From positions 2,170,001 to 2,234,000 of the forward strand of contig JBLDXI010000009.1 in NCBI GenBank assembly GCA_047495785.1: DNA of 64,000 nt, written 5' to 3'. Of this stretch, positions 32,559 through 42,252 are shown one piece after another (position 1 is the first letter of the stretch; every line of letters starts with the position of its first letter). The DNA is from Lepidodermella squamata (lineage: Eukaryota > Gastrotricha). Made by a program: the position numbers and the translations under genes. Under the pieces are notes generated by a model. The model did not search any database. It was not told the DNA's origin and was given only the letters and a program-made list of their open reading frames with translations.

Positions 32559-34231
32559 ATGATTTTAATGATATTACTAGCCCTTGTGGCTGCTCTCTTC
32601 TTGTATGGAATTCATGCGTACGTGTTGGACAAGCGATATCGCTTACCCCCTGGGCCTAGGCCACTCCCTTTCATTGGCAATGCGCCGTTGTTTTTCAAAG
32701 AGAAACGAGGTTGGATGGTGTTTCATAATTTATCGAAAGAATACGGCCCGGTATTCACGTTCTACATCGGCCAAATGCGCCTTGTATCTCTAAATAGCGC
32801 CAAGTCAGTCAACGAAGTGCTTGTGCAACAGGGTAAAGCTTTCAGTGATCGACCGATAACAATAACGCCGGGGTTTGAAAATATTAAGTTGGGCGTTGCG
32901 CTAGCCGATGGTAAAGAATGGCAAGTGCGGCGACGCTTTTGTCTTAAGGCAATGCGTGATTTTGGCATGGGTAAAACCGCAATAGTCGAAAATATCCACG
33001 ACGAAACTCGGTTGTTCTTGGATGAAATCAACAATCGCGTCGGTTCCCCTTTCGAGGCAAAACTGTTACTGAGCAATTCGATTTCAAACGTGATTTGCTC
33101 GCTGGTTTTTGGCAAGCGATTCAACTATGACGACCCACGTTTTATCGAACTGGTCGAAAAAATGTCGTTTATTTTCAACGAGTCATTTGTTGCTCGGTTT
33201 ATTCTCTTTGCTTTGCCAGCAATTCGACACGTTTTCCGACCAAAACAAGCCGATGTTGCCATTGCCCTCCAAAGCTGCATCGCCAAGTTGCTGAAAGAAG
33301 CTGTCGACGAGCATCGGAAAGACTTCAACGAAAATAATATTCGAGATTTCCCGGATTTATATATTCAATCTGAACTTGGGCCTATCGATGAATCGTTCGA
33401 TTTCGAGACCTTCGCCTTCATAATGGTGGATATGTTTGTTGCTGGTACTGAGACAACTGCAACTGCGCTGAATTGGACGTTGTATTTCCTGACCAAGCAA
33501 CCTGAGATCCAGCGCAAATGCCAAGAAGCAATTGACAAGGTTAGTGATTTTGAAATATTAATGGCGGGGCCCAAGCCCGATTTCGACCCGTACGCGTTCG
33601 GGCCGGCGGTCGAGTAACGACGCTCTACCACTCCGCGCTTGGGCCGCTCTAAAACGTGCCCGCAAGCGTCATCTACTGCTAACACATTTTCGACGAATTT
33701 TTAACGCGAGCACAAAAATGAAAATTTCTCTTCTATTAGGTCATTGGGACTGACAGATTGCCACTGTTGACCGATCGCCCGCAACTTGTTTATATCGAAG
33801 CCGTGATGTGTGAAGTCCTGCGACGTGCGACTGTCGCCCCGCTAGCCATAATGCATTGCAACTTGAACGCATCTGGGTCGATTGCTGGCTACGAAATTCC
33901 TGAGAAGACTCTCGTCTCCTACAACGTTTGGTCTGTGCATCATGACGCAGAATATTGGACCAATCCGTTCGAATTCAACCCTGATCGCTGGATTGATCCG
34001 AAAACCGGAAATTTACTCACCCACTCGACTCATTTCTTGGCGTTTGGCGCGGGTCCACGAATTTGCCTGGGCGAATCGCTAGCTCGAGTCGAGTATTTCA
34101 TGTTTTTGGTGGCTTTGCTGCAGCGTTTTTCATTCGAAATGGTTGATTCGGAAAACGTTCGAATGGAAAACAGCTCTTCTGGCGGGGCTCATTTTCCACC
34201 ACCGTACCAGGTCATCGCTTCCAAACGCTAA
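32559..34231 (+). CDS. Cytochrome P450, CYP2-like (array gene 3)
   Basis: Exons 32559-33539 and 33740-34231 give 490 aa. The anchor MILMILLALVAALFLYGIH precedes LPPGPRPLPFIGN. I-helix FVAGTETTATALNW, K-helix CEVLR, PDRW, heme loop FGAGPRICLG. It is a close paralogue of array gene 4: same intron position (after AIDK), same first residues, most of the length similar. The intron here is 200 nt against 54 nt in gene 4, because of a GC-rich insertion with a tRNA-like fold. The downstream intergenic region leads into a P450 remnant. Confidence 0.94.
33568..33645 (-). other. tRNA-like hairpin inserted in a P450 intron
   Basis: 78 nt, GC-rich against an AT-rich intron. Its ends pair as GGCCCAAGC with GCTTGGGCC (9 bp). 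Read on the minus strand it has an A-box-like GCGGAGTGGTAGAGC and a B-box-like GGTCGAAATC, and a small arm GTCG-TTACT-CGAC where the anticodon arm would be. Stems do not fit a canonical tRNA, so it is called tRNA-like or tRNA-derived (SINE head). It is absent from the sister intron at 36166-36219. Confidence 0.5.
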
Positions 34232-34344
34232 CAGTCAACTACAGCTGGACTTATAAGTATTGCTTGCAAATTTCGACTCTGTCGTAACTTTTTTCATGAT
34301 TTTCCATTTTCCTAATATATTTGATTGCCATTGCAAAATTGTAG

Positions 34345-34563
34345 GAAGATTAATTTAGTTATATTTTCCGGAATTGTTCTGGTACTTTCTCTACGGAGTG
34401 CATACATATTTTTGTTGGATATGCGTTTAAAGTTTACATCAGGGCCTACTTCTTCACCTTTATTCGGATGTGCCCTGCCTCAGCTGAAAATTATGAAATT
34501 CCATAAATTATCGAATGAGTTCGGCCCGGTCAATATGTCCCAAAGTCTGAGCGATGAAGCCTG
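34345..34563 (+). pseudogene. P450 remnant (N-terminal exon only)
   Basis: A frame resembling the start of array gene 5: hydrophobic anchor, then YIFLLDMRLKFTSGPTSSP in place of the canonical YLLDKRYKLPPGPTPLP, and KIMKFHKLSNEFGPVN in place of the conserved KFSKEFGPVN. The start codon position reads ATT, the hinge prolines are mutated, and the frame stops at 34561-34563 after about 72 residues. No later P450 exon follows before gene 4. It is preceded by a TTGTAG acceptor-like site, as in the intact neighbours. Dead tandem duplicate. Confidence 0.85.
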
Positions 34564-35184
34564 ACTAATTTAACTTTTGCTCAAGCACTATCCAGCACCA
34601 TTCTGTCCCGCACCTGTTCAGCACCCATCCACCACAGTGCTGGATATTGCTGGGTTGGCCCGAGTCTATGTTGTTCCCGTCGACAGGATATAATTCAATG
34701 AGGGCTGGACAGCCAAACACCAAACAGCAAGCAACACGGGTGGCGATGTTAGGTATCGCAGAACTAAGATCATCAAGGAAAACAGGGAGGCCCTAATCCT
34801 CGGGAGAGCCTTCTAGCTATAAATCCTTCGCGGAACCAGTGAATTCATAATTTTTTGATTGATTTATATTTTTACGACGGGCGAAAAGCATCTGTTCAAC
34901 GTTTGGCCGTGAGATAAATAAGATGATTTTTGAGCCAACCGATCAGGTTTGGAATATTACGAATAACGACCAATCAGAACATTTTAGATTTTCATTCTCA
35001 GTCATTCTCTAATGTTCACTATGCAATTCTCGACATGATTCTCGACATGATGACAACGTATGTGTGGCACAGCCGTTCACTCTTTTTTATTTCCAATCCT
35101 CGCACGTTGGGCCATCTTGCTTTTTCCATCTTGCCCACCATAAGTACTGTTATTCTTCCATTTTTCATAGAATTTAGCTGGAAA
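34564..35184. other. Gap between P450 remnant and gene 4
   Basis: 621 bp. The left part (34580-34830) is less AT-rich than its surroundings and may be inserted sequence, with several CAGCACC-like phrases. I see no coding motif. A T-rich acceptor-like TTTTTCATAG ends at 35170, 14 nt before the next ATG. Confidence 0.45.
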
Positions 35185-36711
35185 ATGATTTTAATGATAA
35201 TACTTGTTCTACTGGTTGCGTTCTTCCTATATGGAATTCATGTATACGTGTTGGACAAGCGATATCGCCTACCCCCTGGGCCTAGGCCACTACCTTTTGT
35301 TGGAAATGCGCTGTTATTTTTCAAAGAGAGGCGAAATTGGATGATGTTTCACAAATTATCGAAAGAACACGGCCCGGTATTAACATTTTACCTCGGCCAA
35401 ATGCGCCTTGTATCACTGAATAGCGCCAAATCAATCAACGAAGCACTGGTACAACAAGCTAAAGTTTTCAGTGACCGACCGATATCAATAATGCCGGGGT
35501 TGGAAGGTCTTAAGGTGGGCGTTGGGCTAGCTGATGGCAAAGAGTGGCAAGTGCGGCGACGCTTTAGCCTCAAAGCAATGCGTGATTTTGGCATGGGCAA
35601 GACCGCAATTGTCGAAAATATCCACGATGAAACTCGCTTGTTCTTGGATGAAATCAACAATCGCGTCGGCTCGCCTTTCGAACCGAAACTGCTGTTGTCC
35701 AACTCGATTTCAAACGTGATTTGTTCATTTGTCTTCGGCAAGAGATTCAGTTATGACGACAAACGTTTTATTGAATTGGTGGACAAAATATCGTACATTT
35801 TCAATCAGTCCTTCGTTTCTCGGTTCCTTTTCTTCGCTTTCCCGGCGATTAGATACTTGATCCGACCACAACAAGCCGAAGTTGGGATTGCCCTTCAAAA
35901 TTGCGTCGCCAAGATGTTGAAAGATGCTGTCGACGAACATCGGAAAGATTTCAACGAGAATAATATTCGAGATTTCCCGGATTTATTTATTCAATCTGAA
36001 CTTGGACCTACCGATGAATCATTTGACTTTGATACCTTTGCTTATATTATGGTGGATATGTTTGTTGCTGGTACTGAGACAACCGCAACTGCGCTGAATT
36101 GGACGCTGTTTTTCCTGACGAAACAACCCGGCATTCAGCGCAAGTGCCAAGAAGCAATTGACAAGGTTAGTGATTTTGAAATAATGAAAGCGGAAAAATG
36201 AAGATTTCTCATCAAATAGGTCATTGGGACTGACAGATTGCCGTTGTTAACCGATCGCCCGCAGTTGGTTTATATCGACGCTGTGATGTGTGAAGTTCTC
36301 CGGCGTGCCACTATCGCCCCACTAGCTCTTATGCACTGTAACTTGAACGCATCTGGGTCCGTTGCTGGATACGAAATTCCGGAAAAAACTTTAGTCTCCT
36401 ACAACGTTTGGGCGGTTCACCACGACCCGGATTATTGGACCGATCCATTCGAGTTCAACCCTGATCGTTGGATTGATCCGCAGACCGGAAATTTACTTAC
36501 GCATTCGACTCATTTCATGGCGTTTGGCATTGGTCCTCGAATTTGCCTGGGCGAATCGCTAGCTCGCGTGGAGTATTTTATGTTTTTGGTGGCTTTGCTG
36601 CAGCGTTTTTCTTTCGAAATGGTCGATTGTGACAACGTTCGAATGGAAAACAGCTCATCTGGCGGGGCTCATTTTCCACCACCGTACCATGTCATCGCTT
36701 CCACACGCTAG
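35185..36711 (+). CDS. Cytochrome P450, CYP2-like (array gene 4)
   Basis: Exons 35185-36165 and 36220-36711 give 490 aa; sister of array gene 3 with identical architecture. Anchor MILMIILVLLVAFFLYGIH, hinge LPPGPRPLPFVGN, C-helix WQVRRR, I-helix FVAGTETTATALNW, K-helix CEVLR, heme loop FGIGPRICLG. An open frame continues upstream of the ATG to 34930, but the family start and the acceptor at 35161-35170 favour 35185. The gene is 121 bp from gene 5. No sign of damage. Confidence 0.94.
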
Positions 36712-36832
36712 CGTTCAATTTCAGCCGGACACACAAGTATTGCTTGCTAACATTGACCATGTCGTGTCATTTTTCCATGATTTTCTTAATTTAATCTATA
36801 TTTGACTTCCATTATAAAATTTAGGATCTAAA

Positions 36833-38302
36833 ATGATTTTAGTAATATTGGCCTTATTATTATTATTGGCACTCTTTTACGGCGTGCATTCTTATTTGCT
36901 CGATAAACGTTACAAGTTGCCTCCAGGACCGACCCCTTTACCATTCTTCGGAAACGTCCTACTTCTGCTGAAAATCAAGAAATTATGGCTTGTGTTTCAT
37001 AAATTTTCGAAAGAATTCGGCCCGGTCAACACGTTCTACATGGGTCAATCTCGTTTCATTTCCCTGAATACAGTTGAAACAATCCAAGAAGCTATTGTTC
37101 AGCAGTCGAAGATTTTCAGTGATAGACCTACCAGTTTCATTCCTGGCTTCGAGAAAACTCCGCCTGGAATCATTTTTGCGGATGGAAAATTGTGGCAAAA
37201 TCGTCGCCGGTTAAGCCTGAGAGCTCTTCGAGATTTCGGGATGGGAAAAGGCGATATTGTTGAAAGGATTCATGACGAAGTAAATTATTTCCTCGATGAA
37301 ATTGCTAGAAAGGAAAATGTGCCGTTTGAGCCGAAAATTCTTCTATCAAATACTATTTCTAACGTCATTTGCTCGCTGGTTTTTGGCCGGAGATTCAATT
37401 ACGACGACGAAAGCTTCCTCGAAATAGTGGAAACAATTCAGTTTTTGATTCGGTCCAACATAGCGAAACGTTTCGTCTTTTTTGCCCTACCCTTCATTCG
37501 CCATTTTTCTTCGCCAGAACAACATCATGTGAATATGGAACTTCACAAGAGGCTTGTATCTCTGCTGAAAATTGCAGTAGAAGAGCACAGGAAAGATTTT
37601 ACTCCCGGGGTAATTCGAGATTTTCCGGATATGTTCATAAATTCCGAGTTGGGATCAAGCGATGAAGCGCTTGATTTTGATTCGTTTGCTTACATGATGA
37701 TCGATATGTTCGCTGCTGGTACCGAAACAACTTCCACGGTAATAAATTGGACCCTACTTTATTTGACCAAACACCCTGAGATGCAACAAAAATGCCATGA
37801 GGCCATTGATAGCGTCATTGGAACTGATCGATTACCAGTTTTAGCTGACCGGCCTGATTTGGTATACGTAGACGCGGTTGTTCATGAGGTGTTAAGGCAC
37901 GCAACTGTTGGGCCTATGGCGTTGTTTCACGCAAACCGTAACGAGGCTGGAAGAGTCAGTGGCTTTGAGATACCTAAAAAATCGATTGTTGTCTACAACG
38001 TTTGGGCTGTTCATCATGATCAGAAATATTGGGAGGATTCGGACGTTTTCAGACCTGAACGGTGGATCGACCCGATATCCGGAAAATTACTGAATCATTC
38101 GTCTCATTTTATGCCGTTCGGAATAGGACCAAGAATTTGCCTAGGAGAATCGCTGGCTCGCGTTGAATATTTCATTTTCATTGTTGCTCTATTGCAGCGA
38201 TTCAGTTTTAAGCTGGCCACCGAGGATGTCTCATTGGACGAGGGCACCGCTGGAGCTACGCACGCTCCGCCTGAATATAAAATAATCGCAACCAAGCGCT
38301 GA
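36833..38302 (+). CDS. Cytochrome P450, CYP2-like, intronless (array gene 5)
   Basis: A single uninterrupted frame of 489 aa, the only intronless member. Anchor MILVILALLLLLALFYGVH, hinge LPPGPTPLPFFGN, I-helix FAAGTETTSTVINW, K-helix HEVLR, PERW, heme loop FGIGPRICLG. It has lost, or never had, the introns of genes 3 and 4, while protein identity across the array is high. A retrocopy is possible but no poly(A) tract or target duplication was noticed. An acceptor-like AAATTTAG ends at 36824, 8 nt before the ATG. Confidence 0.94.
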   Translation: MILVILALLLLLALFYGVHSYLLDKRYKLPPGPTPLPFFGNVLLLLKIKKLWLVFHKFSKEFGPVNTFYMGQSRFISLNTVETIQEAIVQQSKIFSDRPTSFIPGFEKTPPGIIFADGKLWQNRRRLSLRALRDFGMGKGDIVERIHDEVNYFLDEIARKENVPFEPKILLSNTISNVICSLVFGRRFNYDDESFLEIVETIQFLIRSNIAKRFVFFALPFIRHFSSPEQHHVNMELHKRLVSLLKIAVEEHRKDFTPGVIRDFPDMFINSELGSSDEALDFDSFAYMMIDMFAAGTETTSTVINWTLLYLTKHPEMQQKCHEAIDSVIGTDRLPVLADRPDLVYVDAVVHEVLRHATVGPMALFHANRNEAGRVSGFEIPKKSIVVYNVWAVHHDQKYWEDSDVFRPERWIDPISGKLLNHSSHFMPFGIGPRICLGESLARVEYFIFIVALLQRFSFKLATEDVSLDEGTAGATHAPPEYKIIATKR

Positions 38303-38420
38303 TTTATTTACTTGATTTTTACTTCTAAATCGCTTGCAGTAACAAGTTTTCTTTTGATTTGTCAGCTTAAACCAGAAAATTCTGTATGATTAATATAGAT
38401 TCTTGTAAATTATTTGAAGT

Positions 38421-41400
38421 ATGATATTCCTGTTGGCATCAGCTTCGGGCTTGCTGTTTTTGCTCTACGGCATTCACGCTTACATTCTCGATAGGCGTTA
38501 TCGACTGCCCCCGGGACCCAGGCCCGTTCCTTTTCTAGGCAATGTGCTTCACCTGACTGCAAATTTGCGAAAAGGCAACTGGTTTTCATTCAGAAAGCTT
38601 TCGCAGCGATATGGACCGGTGGTGACTTTCTACGTTGGACAGTACCGCATGATTTTGCTTCACGGTCCTGAAGTCATTAATGAGGCGCTGGTTCAGCAGA
38701 GCAAAATATTCAGCGATAGACCGATCACAGTTATGCCTGGAGCAGAGGATATACCTACAGGTTTGTTGCCGTGTTATCTTAACTAAAGTTTATTACCAAA
38801 TCAGCTAAATCTCGGAATGGAAGTAAAAGATAGCCAAAGTCCCGAATATCAGAAGTGATGTATCATTCATTGAGGCTTCATTTAAATACTTACCTATTTC
38901 GAATTCAAATTAAATTGAAGCTGGCGCTAAAGTTTTATTAGACAGCAGTTCAAGTCATCAAAAAAGCTGTCCGCAATTTTTCGGCGGGCGCCCGCGACCT
39001 TGGCGACGTGCCGGGGTGGGCTCAATGTTGTCAACACGCGGCCACGGCCTCGACCGCGACCACGCCCTCGCACAGCTGGCTCCGCAACTGCTACAGCCTC
39101 TGATAGGCTTCGCAACACTTCTCGCTTTTGACATCCACTATTGTTGCTATTACTGGAAAGACTGCGGCCGGGTGGCTCGCGATTCTTCATCGTCGTACTC
39201 GATCGAAAGTAACTTAGTTATATAGCTTGTAAATCAACAGTCCAACGCCTTTCCTAAATCGATTTCGACTTCGCAATGACATTCATAGCCTAGCTAGGTT
39301 CGGATCTTTGAGACTAGGGTTCGGTTGCAACTCATCTTTCATTTTGTTCGATGAAGAGAGCGTATAAGTCATTATTTAAGTTGAAAGGCAGTAAGCCTTG
39401 TGGATGAGCTAGCTATTTACCTTGACTACGTCCTTGGCATTCAGTGATGGTCAGGCAATATCGCTGTAAAATTTCCGAACCTTTTCAACAATTACACAAG
39501 TAATAGCGCTCGACGATGGCGTTTTATTAACAACTTTATTGTGGCTAACCGGTCCCGGAGTACGCCCTCAGTGATTTCTTGGAGTTTTTCGGCCCAGTTT
39601 TCTTCGTTCAGGATCTACTGGAGATTCCTTAAAGCTTTGCCGATGTCTTTTCCGAACTTGGAGGATAGACTTCGTTAACAAACTGAGTCAAAGTTGGTTT
39701 GGTTCGGTGCTAGACGAAGGCCGATCAAAACACCTAATAAGTAAGGTTTTGAAGCAAAGGTTTTTTCAGGAAATTATCTGCATACGCCATCGCTTCCATA
39801 TACGGCTTCTCCTTGACAGAAATCGGGAGAAGCAGATGAATGTGGCGACCGCTGAGAACACGCGCCCGCTCAGAAGTCAGCGCAGTTATCATCACTCTGA
39901 GCCCTTTAGCCATCGCATACAAAGCAAGGGCCAACAAGTGCGAGATGCTTTTAGCTAGTTCTGCTTTAGAAGCGATCGATCGTCTTCATTCCGAACGCCA
40001 AAGCCGCCTGCTGCTCCTGGAATGACTGATCCGACTTACCTGGTTGCCGCTGCAGACTCGGGACCCATTCCAACGGTTCTCGCGGCGTAGCCTTGTCGAA
40101 ACCGGACAAAGGTGGTAGCTGTAGCTTGTCGTGCAGTTGCGAATGCGTGACCTCGAGAACAGATCGCTTCATTTCCGCTTCCGTGCGAGCAATATCTTCG
40201 TCGACTTCGCGTTCGATCGCATCCCAGTCAGTCGTTGGACAGAGATTGTCGATGCTTCCATCGCCAAAGAAAAAATCTTCGAACATGGATTTGAGGGTTT
40301 TCACGTAGAAATCAAATCTCTTCACACCTTGGAAGAAGCGGGCTATCAGACGGGGCAGTGTTAAGGCAAAATGAGACCTCCATGAGAGAAAACAGTTCTT
40401 GAGAAAAAACGGACATATTCATGTTACAATGGATTCCACACCGACTGCGGCGTAACAAAAATTGGCTTCGAGAATGGCATTCCAACTGCAATAGGAGTTG
40501 CAGGGGAGTGTATTAAAAGTTTCCAGGATATCGCGCAGGCTCACTTTACGCTTGGGTTGGTTTGATTCCGCAATCGCTTTAGTGAGTTCAGCCATGAATT
40601 CGGTGTCAGTGAGTGTGTTGATCGATGCTTCAGCGAGCTTTCGCTTTTCCCTGGAACAGCAGCAGCTTCTAAAAAAGATGGTCCAAGCGCAACCATCTTG
40701 ACGTCAATCGGCGTGAGCATCTTGTAGGTGTTTATAAGATCGACGGGCGATAACCCAGTTGTCCGATGTTTTGAAGTGCGAATAGAAAACAGAGCGCTTG
40801 TGACTTAGCGTGGCCCTTCGTCGAATTCGACGATGCGAAGACACTTGAGGAGAGTCGACTTCAAAGTTCGGTTAAACCTTTCACCGAGCCCATTTGCCTG
40901 AAAAAGACAAATAAAAAATCACGCCTACCCGAATGAATGAGTTTCAATGCGACACTTCACGCCAATGACCTTTTCAGTTTAAGATGTCTGAAATTATATT
41001 TTTCTTTTTTAGGCGTCCTATTTTCCAATGGCAAGGCTTGGCAAAGTCGCCGCAGATTCTGTCTGAAAGCCATGCGCGACTTTGGAATGGGCAAAATAGC
41101 GATAGTTGAGAAAATCCACGACGAGCTGCGATTTTTCCTTGACGAAATCGAAAGTCGAGCTGGGACACCCTTTGAAACTCGACCTCTGATAACGAACGCA
41201 GTTTCTAACATTATTTGCTCATTGGTTTTCGGAAAACGATTCACTTACAACGATGCGACTTTCATTGAATTGATGACCAAGCTGAATTACATTGTCTCCC
41301 GATCCTTCACCAGCCGCTTGCTGTACTTCATTTTGCCGTTTATCCGGTTTTTCAAAAGACCAGGCGATTTCGATATAGCGATCGATGTTGTGAATTGTAT

Positions 41401-42151
41401 CGCTAAAATTCTGAAGCAAGCTGTTGATGATCATCGCCAGGATTTCAGCGAAGCAAATATTCGCGATTTCCCGGATCTTTTCATCCAATCTGAGCTAGCT
41501 GCGCCTGATGAATCGATGGATTTTGCAACGTTTTCGAACATTATTGCAGACATGTTCGCCGCTGGAACTGAAACGACATCGACTGCCCTCAATTGGACGC
41601 TGTTGTACTTGAGTAAATTCCCTGAAATCCAGCGCAAATGTCACGAAGAAGTTGATAAAGTTATCGGGGCTAATCGCTTGCCTCAGTTAACAGATCGGCC
41701 TGATTTGATTTATCTCGACGCGGTCATGTGTGAAGTTTTACGGCATAGTTCCATCGCCCCACTGGCCTTATTACACGCTAATCTCGAGTCGATGGGGACG
41801 ATTCTTGGCTATGAAATCCCGAAAAAATCCATGGTTTCTTACAACATTTGGGCGTTGCATCATGATGAGACGTATTGGAAAGATCCGGAGAACTTCAGAC
41901 CCGATCGTTGGATTGATGGAAACTCGGGAAAACTACTCAGCCATTCTTCACATTACATGCCATTTGGAATCGGTCCCAGGATCTGCTTGGGTGAATCACT
42001 GGCCAAAGTTGAATATTTTATGTTCTTCACGGCAATGCTGCAGCGATTTTCATTCGAACTCAACAACCCTGATGCGGTTTCAATTCATGACGGAGTTCCC
42101 GGTTTTACCCACTGCCCGCCTCCTTATAAAATCATTGCTTGCCGTCGCTGA
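38421..42151 (+). CDS. Cytochrome P450, CYP2-like, with a transposon-filled intron (array gene 6)
   Basis: Exon 1 38421-38760 ends at DIPTG; exon 2 41013-42151 resumes with VLFSNGKAWQSRRRF, giving 492 aa without loss of frame. Anchor MIFLLASASGLLFLLYGIH, hinge LPPGPRPVPFLGN, I-helix FAAGTETTSTALNW, K-helix CEVLR, PDRW, heme loop FGIGPRICLG. The intron is 2252 bp and contains degenerate mobile-element sequence. Donor GTTTGT is ordinary and the acceptor TTTCTTTTTTAG is strong, so the gene is probably still functional if the intron is spliced. CSN6 starts 101 bp after the stop. Confidence 0.9.
38930..40905 (-). mobile_element. Degenerate nested transposon remnants in the P450 gene 6 intron
   Basis: All recognisable pieces read on the minus strand. 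Near 40830-40899 lies a retroelement integrase stretch (NGLGERFNRTLK), followed with frame breaks by HRTTGLSPVDLI, both typical of LTR-retrotransposon integrases; a TTTTTCAG lies just upstream of it. Frames at 40430-40650 and 39966-40325 look protein-like but are unrecognised. A stretch at 39734-39937 (AMAKGLRVMITALTSERAR, then GRHIHLLLPI) resembles part of a transposon-borne helicase; its Walker A part is missing. Near 39040-39075 is an RG-repeat stretch. Element borders could not be found. Confidence 0.6.
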
Positions 42152-42252
42152 CATGACAGATAAAAATACTCGTATACTTATTATTTTTGTCGAACCTCGA
42201 AGCTTTTGAAGTAAATCTTATTTATTTAATTTTTATAGACTTTTAATTTAAA

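Noticed and set aside
33365-33685. Minus-strand frame across P450 gene 3 exon and intron
   Set aside because: It arises from the antisense of the exon plus the GC-rich tRNA-like insert.
39016-39225. Plus-strand frame in the P450 gene 6 intron
   Set aside because: It is the antisense of an RG-repeat stretch; no protein similarity seen.
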